Source: Lepidostoma basale (taxonomy: Eukaryota > Arthropoda > Insecta > Trichoptera > Lepidostomatidae). Taken from it: a stretch of DNA of 64,000 nucleotides. The stretch lies in assembly GCA_022606425.2 (NCBI GenBank), contig JAHDVF020000509.1, positions 682,001 to 746,000 on the forward strand, in the 5' to 3' direction. The position numbers and the translations under genes are program-made. Of this stretch, positions 42,660 through 50,719 are shown in pieces; the stretch's first letter is position 1, and every line of letters begins with the position of its first letter. Under the pieces are notes generated by a model, which saw nothing but the letters and a program-made list of their open reading frames with translations, was not told the DNA's origin and ran no database searches.

Positions 42660-42845
42660 ATTAACCGGGTGGTGGTCTAGGGGATAGAACGCTTGGCTCC
42701 TGATCCAGAGGAAATGGGTTCAAGCCTGGACACGACCAGATTCCTTCTTCATAATAATGAGCTATTTTCTGCTCACATTGAAGTTGGTAAAATAAATTCT
42801 AATATCATTGATATAAATCCTAGATGTTATTTTTTTTTTTTTAAT
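42660..42845 (+). repeat. tRNA-derived SINE, family SINE-2, complete copy
   Basis: CCGGGTGGTGGTCTAGGGGA (A box), TAGAACGCTTGGCTCCTGAT, GGGTTCAAGCCTGGACACGA (B box), TTCATAATAATGAGCTATTT, ATTCTAATATCATTGATATA and an AT-rich T-run end. Nearly identical in order to 7965-8165. Confidence 0.85.
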
Positions 42846-43545
42846 TTTTTTTAATAAAATTGCGAATTAAAAACAACATTGTTCCAAATACAATAATCGA
42901 AATTTCAATTGTTTCAAAATTAAATAAAAATATTTCTCCGGTCCTCATTGACTTAAGATTCTTATTTTTTAAATGCTCATTTTCCAGAGAAAATGATAAG
43001 AGAGGCGCTGTCTCAAATATCTTCAATCTCTTAGACGAACAATAATCAAAGATAGGTTCGTGTGTACGCATCATTTGCGATAAATAAACCAGCTTATTTC
43101 ATCCACTCTCGCTCCTAGCAATTGTTCCGATGAAGAATAGAAGCTTTACAGAATAAAGTTTATATGAAACACACATACGTACATATACACACGCATTTCT
43201 CTGGCAGTGTTCGTAAGACCGCCATTCAGCATCAAACTTCGCCCGTAGAAGATTCGGCGGGATGATCTGAATTCGATATCACTCCAACTTTCCCAATATT
43301 CTCCCTACTCTCTCTGTGCTCCTGGTGCTGTTTCTTTAGATACAAAGATGTTGATAAGATCACGCAACTCTGTATTTTGAAAAAGAGATGTTAGAAGAGT
43401 ACTTCAAACTTATTTTAATTAATTTTTAATTACAACTTACATTCATGTACTCCTCTTTTAGTATAAAAAAGTATGTAACATTTCTTTTACAATAGATTCG
43501 GCTTCACTGTTTGTTGTGGATTCACATTTGAATTTTCGCAACACT
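42846..43545. other. AT-rich sequence with one GC-richer patch
   Basis: 43090-43330 is less AT-rich (CACTCTCGCTCCTAGCAATT, AAGATTCGGCGGGATGATC), with no coding frame or repeat recognised. Confidence 0.35.
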
Positions 43546-43760
43546 TAATAAAGTGTTATGAAAATACAAAGCGTTTTTATATTTATTTAATATTGAATTA
43601 ATTAAATTTTCAAACATTAATTTATGTAATACACTTTGGAATTGAAAAATCAAGCTGTTTATTTACCACTTAAATATTAAATATCACGACATGTTTCGGA
43701 GGAGACCTCCATCTTCTTTCAATAAATTGATCAATTAATGTTATTAATATGGATTAATAA
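43545..43760. repeat. Fold-back type repeat with hammerhead-like core
   Basis: AAAGTGTTATGAAAATACAA is the family end also seen at 31601. On the minus strand 43685-43723 reads TGAAAGAAGA, T, GGAGG/CCTCC hairpin with loop TCT, GAAA, palindrome ACATGT, C, GTG. Box 1 is imperfect (AGAAGA); stem II and box 2 are intact. Confidence 0.55.
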
Positions 43761-44358
43761 TCATCGAAAGAGCTTTCCAATGCTATAAACAGGTATGTTT
43801 AAATATTATATCTCAACTGATTTCTTAATTAACTAAGTCGTAAACGTGGAAACAAAATAATGATTAACGCAGACATCTGATGTATCCAACATCTTACATA
43901 TTACGATCTATTTAATCTTTTTATATTATATTCATAAAAATATTCACGCGATACCTCATAATTAAAGAAAAGTTACCACAAGACAAACGGACCACAAATT
44001 AAACACTGCCATTTTCTCGAAATAAAGATTTTTGAGTTACCTAAAGATCATATTAAATGGAATTTAACAAACATAAATATGCACGCCAAGAAAAATTTAA
44101 CAGGTAGACCAATTCAGATATCTCGAAAGCAAAGTAACCAGCTCTAATGACCTCCGCAGAGAAGTAAGGTAACAGGTAGATAAGGCTGCAGCGGTTACAG
44201 GCTGCTTGAAAGATGTCATATGGAGAAACAAGGACATGAGGACTGACAGAAAGGTACGCATTTATAAGACCTGTGTGCGACCAATCCTCACATATGGCAT
44301 TGAATCGAGGGCAGACACCGTCAAGACAAAGAGCATGCTCAGGACAACCGAGATGAAA

Positions 44359-44372
44359 ACACTCCGCGCTAT
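44359..44372 (+). repeat. 14-bp target-site duplication, left copy
   Basis: ACACTCCGCGCTAT, identical to 45181-45194. It flanks the inserted element exactly. Confidence 0.92.
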
Positions 44373-45180
44373 CTTCTTCTTCTTCTTCGATGGCCCTACA
44401 GCCCATATCGAGCCTTAGCCTCCAGTATTCTTCGCCTCCAACTCCTCCTGTCCTCCGCTTCGACCCTCCAATCTGACACTCTTAACAATCTTGCTCCATC
44501 TCTCCCAACTTCATCCTCCCATCGCAGCCTTGGTCGTCCAATTGGTCTTCTACCACCTGGGTGCCACTCCAGCAATCTTTTTGGGGTTCGCGATGACGGC
44601 ATCCTCTGCACGTGACCGGCCCATCTCAGTCTATTCAGTCTGACCTGTGTGGAGAGACTGGGAGCTTTGTAAATATTGTACAGCTCTTCATTATGCCGCA
44701 CTCTCCAGCCTTCACCGTCATTCACAGGCCCCAGAATTCTGCGCAGCACCCTTCTCTCAAAAGTATCCAGTCGCTCTGCAGATTTCGCTGTCATTGTCCA
44801 CGCCTCACACCCATAGGTCACTACTGTTCGGATGATTGTTTTATACAGGGTGATTTTGGTTTTCCAGTGTACGTTTCTTGATTTGAGCGCTGGTAATAGA
44901 GAGAAGAATGTTTTGTTACCAATTGTGATTCTTCTTTCGATTTCCTTGTGATCTTCGTTTTCTTTTGTTATAGACGAACCCAGGTAAGTGAAGTCCTCCA
45001 CCATCTTAAAGTTGTATCTATCCTTGAATCTGATGGTTCGCCTTGAGTTATGGGTTGCATTCCTGGTTTGTTTCATTATTTGTGTCTTTTCTTCGTTTAT
45101 CTCTAAACCCACTTCCTTGGCTGCTGTCTCTAAAGGCTCAAATACTTCGTGTACGGCTGATAGGGATCTTCCTACAATGT
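44373..45180 (-). mobile_element. Inserted 5'-truncated non-LTR element with GAA tail
   Basis: 808 bp on the minus strand. It opens just after the catalytic FADD-type box of the reverse transcriptase and codes IVGRSLSAVHEVFEPLETAA, EVGLEINEEKTQIM, FTYLGSSITKEN, GCEAWTMTAKSAERLDTFER, RVLRRILGPV, LRWAGHVQRM and GRRPIGRPRLRWEDEV to a stop near ARYGL. Roughly 260 codons are open, so the insertion is young. The 3' end is (GAA)n. The 14-bp target-site duplication on both sides shows target-primed reverse transcription. Confidence 0.92.
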
Positions 45181-45194
45181 ACACTCCGCGCTAT
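45181..45194 (+). repeat. 14-bp target-site duplication, right copy
   Basis: Same 14 bases as 44359-44372. Confidence 0.92.
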
Positions 45195-45479
45195 AGCTGG
45201 CAAAACCCTACGTGATCGAGTTAGGAATACAGAAATCTGTGAGGTCGAAGATGTGGTCAGATGGGGGCGTCAAAGACGGCGATACTGGCATCAACATGTA
45301 GAAAGAATGAGCTCAAATAGGATCCCATACATAGCTCTCCATGGAACGTCAAACGGACAACGCCGACCAGGAGGACCCCCGAAACGGTAGATAGAAAGCT
45401 GGAGTTCAGCATCTCAAGAGGATCCGCCTGAAATAACAGACTCCTGAGTCTATCAAAAGTGAAGAAGAAGAAGAATAAA

Positions 45480-46560
45480 TATGTTCCACCTACCTATCAA
45501 GGGTTATAAACTTGACCACGCTGACGTCCATGTCCTAATTTTTTCATACAGAAACAATCTAATCTGTTCACAGTTTATTCGAACATATAGATCATTCTAG
45601 AATATTCAAATTAATAATGTATAAAATAGTTACACGATTAACATTGTTTATAACTTATTTCATGAAACATAAATCTTTTTTTGTAAAAAATTGAATTTTT
45701 TGATAAACGGTTGTTTTCCACGCAACTTTTGCAAAACTATTCATATGTTCGGGGCCGAACTGCGAACACACCGGGAACATCAAGATAGCGGTCGCACACC
45801 TGTTATGTCGGATTTATTCGTCAAAGGCTCGCGCGGCCATCCCTCAAAAGCAACTGTTTGTTTTCTCGGTACTTGGCGGCGAATTGATTCGTAATGGGCC
45901 GAGTGGCGTGTCTCACGCCATTGTACTCCGGCCTTTCGGTGTGAGGGAATTAATTCCTAAAGGACGAAAAGATCAAGTTAACGCAGGTTCATAATAGAAT
46001 TAAAATAAATATAATCCTTGAATTTTTACACGAACATTTTTTTTATATCTGCATTATTATCGTTTCAAATATGACGTCATTCGTTTCGTGCGTTTTCAAA
46101 AGGGGAGATTTATTTTAATTATTCTCATTCCACACATTTTTATTTTAAGCAAGGAAGGTGCCTCCACGTGTGATGAACTAATGGAACACCAGATGCCCTT
46201 GGAAATGCTCCAAAGTCGGGCATACTTTCCTCCACAATGAAAAGAGAAAAACGGTAAATAATGCTTTGCCATTGATGCATGACATTTATAGTTTTTAAAA
46301 ATTTTATTCAACACTCAATTTTATTAAACTACACGAAGGTACTAGAAATATCCTTCCATTTTTAGTATTTTATAAATAATTCAAAAATATTATTTTCCTT
46401 TGAAAAGATAAAAAACAATCATCAATAAGCATTTGTTTAGATTTCAAAATTTATCAACAGCTTCTATTTTCTTCTATATACGCCATACTTTGTAACATCT
46501 TTATAACATCTTATAATCTTTATAACATCTGTCAGATCATGTAAACAACAACAATTTTAT
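45480..46560. other. Unique sequence with a GC-rich block at 45740-45960
   Basis: The block (GGGCCGAACTGCGAACACAC, GGCTCGCGCGGCCATCCCTC, TTGATTCGTAATGGGCCGAG, ACGCCATTGTACTCCGGCC) stands out against AT-rich flanks and is not repeated in the window. No convincing coding frame. It could be a conserved regulatory element (inference). Confidence 0.4.
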
Positions 46561-46880
46561 AATATTTTTAAAATGTATCTTTACTGAAGAAGGACTGTTC
46601 GTCCGAAACATGTCTATATAATTTTATTTGTTTAATATAAGTGTTGTATATACAAAGTGTATAAAAAAGAAAAATAGAAATAAGCCTCTATTTTCATTTT
46701 TTTTAAATCCTATGAAGCATTTACTTTATGGTTACACATTTAAATATGTATAAATATTCACTGTGAAATAAACACTCTGTATTTTAATCACGGAATCTAT
46801 TATTAATTTTTATGAAAACAAATAATTGTATTTTTTTCGTGGTTAAAATACAAAGTGTTTTTTTTATTCTATATAATTAT
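46560..46880. repeat. Repeat with hammerhead-like core and adjoining palindrome
   Basis: 46560-46690 shares its order with 47840-48010 (TTTATAATATTTTTAAAATG, core, TATAATTTTATTTG, GTGTTGTATATACAAAGTG). A separate palindrome follows at 46765-46880 (AAACACTCTGTATTTTAATC / GTGGTTAAAATACAAAGTGT), the outer end of the 31601 family. Confidence 0.7.
46584..46614 (+). ncRNA. Hammerhead-ribozyme-like core
   Basis: Box 1 CTGAAGA (46584-46590), extra A, stem II GGAC/GTCC with loop TGTTC, box 2 GAAA (46605-46608), stem III palindrome ACATGT (46608-46613), C46614. All conserved core positions are kept; stem I is weak (about 2 bp). Confidence 0.55.
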
Positions 46881-47189
46881 AAATTTCTAATAAAATATAT
46901 CAAAAGAGTTTGATGGTTTATAATATTTAATAGTGTAATACATATTATTGTTTATGTCCCTTATAACATTCCCAAAACGTGACAATCAAGTGAGAGAGAC
47001 TCTTATTCTCAACTCCCTAAAACAGCTGCTCAGGAATTTTATGTTCCATAACAATTGAGTAGTCCACGAGATTAGAAGATATTTTTTTAACAAAAGACAT
47101 ATGCATTTCGTTAGCTTTATAACTGCGATTCATAAAAAGGGTTTATTACATCTTGAATCTTGCAAACATGAGTCCCGAATGATCAAATC

Positions 47190-47530
47190 TCAAGATTCTC
47201 TATTTCCCGCCTGAGCGCAGTGCCGACTGCCGGCCGCCGCCGCCGACCGAACCTTGCAATATTTAAAATGGCGCATCGGGGTTTAACGGCCGCACTCGAG
47301 TTCAGAGAAAAGGCAACCATTTTCGCAGAATGTCAATATTAGCAGTACAATCAGAAACGTAAATGCACAACGCGTGGTTTTCTTGCCTACCAAACTCTAA
47401 TTGATTGCTGAAAGATTCAATCCTGTGGATGTGTTGGCAACAAAGTCCATTAACATCTTTATCAGTTCTTGGGATGCCACTTGGGCCTTTTTTACAGGGT
47501 AGTTTCCCGTTACTTTCCAACCCTAATTAA
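47190..47530. other. GC-rich island and SINE-1 distal tail
   Basis: 47205-47300 (CCTGAGCGCAGTGCCGACTG, CCGGCCGCCGCCGCCGACCG) is the most GC-rich stretch of the right half, followed by ATGGCGCATCGGGG. It could be a promoter or 5' exon, but no continuing gene is found. 47440-47530 on the minus strand matches the distal part of SINE-1 (GGAAAGTAACGGGAAACTAC, AAAAAAGGCCCAAGTGGC). Confidence 0.4.
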
Positions 47531-47839
47531 AATCAATAACAATGACATAGTTAAAAACAAATAACACTTGTCAATTTACTATTACAAAAATTAGTAAAAA
47601 ATGTTGGCTACGCTTTTCGCATTAAATATTTGTATTTTGTTAGTCGTTTGTTGTTTTATAACACTATATTTTATGTATAATATTATAAAAATACATGTTA
47701 TTTATAAAATAGTATTCACATGTTATAAAACATGTTTGTAAAACGCCAATTTAAAAAGCAATTTTTGGTTTAAAACAAATATAAAACGTATTATGATTCG
47801 TAATATTTGTTATAACTAAAGCATAAACGTTCCAAAATA

Positions 47840-48065
47840 AATCTTTATATCATCTGTCAAAACTGATCATATTTCTAAACAATTTTATAATATTTTTAAT
47901 GTGTATCTTTATAATATCACTGAGGAAGGACCGGTTGTCCGAAACATGTCTGATATATAATTTTATTTTTTTCAAGTTAGTGTTGTATATACAAAGTATG
48001 TAAAAGAAGAAAACGACAAATAAAACATCTACATCACAAAGTATGGCGAACATAGAATAAACGTA
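47840..48065 (+). repeat. Repeat carrying the best hammerhead-like motif
   Basis: TTTATATCATCTGTCAAAAC, TTATAATATTTTTAATGTGT, the core, TATAATTTTATTTTTTTCAA, GTGTTGTATATACAAAGTAT, then ACATCACAAAGTATGGCGAA. Colinear with 46560-46690. No open frame. Confidence 0.7.
47914..47956 (+). ncRNA. Hammerhead-ribozyme-like motif with all three stems
   Basis: Stem I ATATCA (47914-47919) pairs perfectly with TGATAT (47951-47956). Box 1 is CTGAGGA (47920-47926), with one unpaired A. Stem II is GGAC/GTCC with loop CGGTT. Box 2 is GAAA (47941-47944). Stem III is the palindrome ACATGT (47944-47949), and C47950 sits at the cleavage position. This is the type I hammerhead order. The one extra base between box 1 and stem II and the loopless stem III mean that activity, if any, would probably need a dimer. 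Not tested by any search. Confidence 0.62.
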
Positions 48066-48261
48066 TTATGTTATTTTAAATAAATATTTAAAACATTTTG
48101 TTATAATTCTGATTGACTTTCTAACTCGTTCATTAGTGTACATTATTTGATACTGTGATGAAGGATGACAACCATCCGAAATAAATAATTATATTATAAT
48201 AGTAGAAGTAAAAAAAAAATGTATTGAAATAAAATGTTTTTAAATTTTATTTAATTATAAC

Positions 48262-48336
48262 GTGATAATAAGATTGGCTACCTATCACATGTCACGTGGA
48301 TCATCAATATAATAGCTAAAAATAATGTGTATACAG
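48262..48336 (+). repeat. SINE-1 fragment
   Basis: GGCTACCTATCACATGTCAC, GTGGATCATCAATATAATAG, CTAAAAATAATGTGTATACA: the central part of SINE-1, cut by the start of the RTE copy. Confidence 0.7.
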
Positions 48337-48337
48337 T

Positions 48338-49495
48338 CGTCGATTTGTCGATTTGCAAAAAGCCTATGATCGAGTGAACAGAGATAAACTGTGGTCAATC
48401 TTGTCCGAATACGGAGTGAGCACAAAACTGATACGGGCGGTTGCTTCTCTCTACGAAGGGAGCACTGCCAGTGTTAGGGTAAATGGAGACATCACGCCTT
48501 GGTTTGATATCACGAAGGGTGTTAAGCAGGGCTGCGTGATGTCTCCATGGTTGTTCAATCTGTATATGGACAAGTGTATGAAAGAACTTAAAGGTATAAA
48601 TGCTGGTGCTAAGATGAGTGATCTGTCTGTAAACTGTCTGCTTTACGCGGACGATGCCGTTCTCGTTGCGGATAGTGCGGACGAATTACAAATCTTGGTG
48701 TCGAGAATGAATGAGGTATGCAAGTCAAATGATTTAATGATGAATGTCGGAAAGTCAAAGGTGATGGTTTTCGAAAGGGAAGAGCAAATGACAGTTTGTA
48801 ATATAAGTGTGAACGAAGAGAACTTGGAACAGGTGAGGGAATTTGTGTATTTAGGTAGTATGTTCACAGCAGATGCCCGAACGGATAGTGACGTCGAAAG
48901 AAGGGTTGGTGCGGGTAACAAAGTGAATGGAGCTTTAAAAATAGTTATTGGAAACAAGAATTTATCAATGAAAGCGAAAACGGCCGTTCACAATGGAGTT
49001 CTGGTCCCAACCTTAATGTATGGAAGCGAAGCATGGAACTGGCAAAAGAAGGATGAGAGTAGAATAAATGCGGTAGAGATGAGGTCCCTAAGACGTATGT
49101 GTGGTAGAACGATATACGACAGAATCTCAAATGCTGATATAAGAAAGGAATGTAGAGCGGAAGAAGGTATTATGAACAAAATTATGAAAGGATCGCTGCG
49201 TTGGTTCGGACATATGGAACGCATGGATGGAGAAAGAATGGTTAAGAAAGTATACGTTAATGATGTAAATGGGGTACGAAGTCGAGGCAGACCGAGGAAA
49301 ACATGGCATGACCAAATTAATCAAATTTTAAAGGTTGGTCATGTTAGAAGTCGGAGGAATCGACGTGCGTGTATGACTCGTTGTATGAATGTGGAGGAAG
49401 CTAGAGAGGTTTGCCAGGATAGAGTAGTGTGGCGGTCCATTCTCTCTGCCTACCCCTGCGGGGAAACGGCGTGATGGTTTTTTTTTTGTTTTGTT
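48338..49495 (+). mobile_element. RTE-like non-LTR retrotransposon, 5'-truncated, youngest copy
   Basis: Begins inside the reverse transcriptase and ends shortly after the stop with GATGG and a T-rich tail. 5' truncation is the norm for this replication mode. The endonuclease and first reverse-transcriptase motifs are missing. The source of the many fragments in the window is this or a sister subfamily. Confidence 0.88.
48353..49474 (+). CDS. RTE-like reverse transcriptase, C-terminal 373 residues, uninterrupted
   Basis: The frame continues upstream to about 48340 (VDLQKAYDRV), so the listed start is only the first permitted codon, not a true start. Motifs in order: QKAYDRVNRDKLW (motif 2a), GVKQGCVMSPWLFNLYMD (motif B, residues about 56-73), LLYADDAVLVADS with catalytic YADD at 98-101, then NVGKSKVMVF and VYLGSMFT (thumb side). 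The long C-terminal part has GSEAWNWQKKDESRINAVEM, GSLRWFGHMERMD, RGRPRKTWHDQI and the end SAYPCGETA. The C-terminal part may bind the element's RNA 3' end (inference from non-LTR biology). Lacking its endonuclease, it cannot move by itself. Confidence 0.9.
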   Translation: MQKAYDRVNRDKLWSILSEYGVSTKLIRAVASLYEGSTASVRVNGDITPWFDITKGVKQGCVMSPWLFNLYMDKCMKELKGINAGAKMSDLSVNCLLYADDAVLVADSADELQILVSRMNEVCKSNDLMMNVGKSKVMVFEREEQMTVCNISVNEENLEQVREFVYLGSMFTADARTDSDVERRVGAGNKVNGALKIVIGNKNLSMKAKTAVHNGVLVPTLMYGSEAWNWQKKDESRINAVEMRSLRRMCGRTIYDRISNADIRKECRAEEGIMNKIMKGSLRWFGHMERMDGERMVKKVYVNDVNGVRSRGRPRKTWHDQINQILKVGHVRSRRNRRACMTRCMNVEEAREVCQDRVVWRSILSAYPCGETA

Positions 49496-49499
49496 GTAT

Positions 49500-50045
49500 A
49501 CAATAATAAAAAAATAATAAAAAAATTTAAAAAAATAAAATAAAATAAATTCGTAATGAAGCGAAGACGATTATGTAACAAAAAACAATTATTTAACCAC
49601 AAAACTTTCTCAGTCGGTTTCGGCATATATACAAACATTCCTGCCGTCGTCTGGTCAAATATTTATGCAATCAACTGTAAATCTCGCGTGGGAATATGCC
49701 AAGGGCTCGAAAGGACGGCAAGGGATGTCTGACTTGGCCATTTTTTCCTTCGAATAACAAACATTCTTAATTAATTGAACTGGAATCCGAGAAAGCGAAA
49801 TCCGCCCCGAGGAAAAATGAAATAAAGTACGGTACACGTACTAGAGAGCGAGCCTACGAGAGTCAAGACAAAAACAACATCCAATCCACGACCATTCTAG
49901 ACTATTTCATTAAACGACATCAGTTTAATTAACTAAATGATGCTTACGTTGATTACAATATTATATAATAATAAAAAACTACATTTAATTCAGCCTTTCA
50001 GTGAAATGATTGATTAACCAATATTTTTTTATCATTATTATTTTT
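49500..50045. other. AT-rich sequence with weak hammerhead-like trace
   Basis: On the minus strand 49608-49655 reads AGACGACGGCAGG..TATATGCCGAAACCGACTG: a hairpin followed by GAAAC with a partly matching box 1. Too degraded to call. Otherwise nothing is recognised. Confidence 0.3.
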
Positions 50046-50375
50046 CTTCTCGTACTAGTCGGAGGCCGCTAGGGCCTATTTCTGCAGAGTTTACCACCTC
50101 TTGCAATGTGGATTCCCTATCATTCCATTTTTTGGAGGGTATCATCCAGGCATCCTTCTACCTTCTGGTTAACCATGTAAGGCAAGGTGTGGTAGTCTTT
50201 GGGCGTTCATTCTTTCCAGATAGTCTCTCCAATATCTTATTCTTTGTCTCCCTCATCTGACAACATCCTGGATATCACTCATTTCTCTGATCATGGTATT
50301 TCTTATTCTGTCACGTAGAGTCATGCCTATTCTGATGGTTTAAATCTCTGTGGTTCTGAGAAGTAATTTAAGGCA
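50045..50375 (-). repeat. Non-LTR retrotransposon 3' end, decayed
   Basis: The plus strand begins CTTCTCGTACTAGTCGGAGG; further on CATTCCATTTTTTGGAGGGT, TCTTCCAGATAGTCTCTCC-like, TGACAACATCCTGGATATCA and CTGTCACGTAGAGTC is the reverse of an LRDRIRNTxI..DI.DVVR-type C-terminal part. Coding is broken. Confidence 0.55.
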
Positions 50376-50394
50376 AAATGTAATATCTATTTTT

Positions 50395-50716
50395 AAGGAT
50401 TAATTGTATCTCTATAGAGACGAAGATGTAAATTGTTTTCTGGAAACAGAAAATGGTGGTCGAGGCGCTTACAGGACTTATGACCTGTCATTGGTTGGGT
50501 TAAGCGATCGCTTTATGTTAACAACATACCCCATTCCGCCCTTCTTACGACCACCACGTCTGACAAATTTTTGAAAGATGTATATATGCTACTATATTGA
50601 GAAACACTTCACATTTTTTAGTTGTAGTAGATTGAACTATAAGCGCCTCGACCACCATATTCTGTTTCCAGAAAACAATTTACATCTTTTTCTCTATTGA
50701 GATACAATAAATCCTT
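50395..50716. repeat. Fold-back element / MITE of about 322 bp
   Basis: Long terminal inverted repeats of about 80 bp: AAGGATTAATTGTATCTC, AGATGTAAATTGTTTTCTGG, AAACAGAAAATGGTGGTCGA and GGCGCTTA on the left, with the exact complement order on the right (TAAGCGCCTCGACCACCAT, CCAGAAAACAATTTACATCT, GAGATACAATAAATCCTT). The interior is unique, without an open frame. No clear target duplication. No hammerhead-like core. Confidence 0.85.
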
Positions 50717-50719
50717 CAA

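Larger units (their letters stand above)
44115..45480 (+). mobile_element. Non-LTR retrotransposon fragment interrupted by a second one
   Basis: Plus-strand coding left of the insert: YLESKVTSSNDLRREVR, stop, KAAAVTGCLKDVIWRNKDM, CVRPILTYGIESRADTVKTK, TTEMKTLRAI. Right of it: AGKTLRDRVRNTEICEVEDV, VRWGRQRRRYWHQHVERMSS, GTSNGQRRPGGPPKR. Removing 44373-45180 and one copy of the duplication restores RAIAGKTLRDR in frame. The element ends in GAAGAAGAAGAAGAAT. This is an RTE-like C-terminal end, 5'-truncated. Confidence 0.88.
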
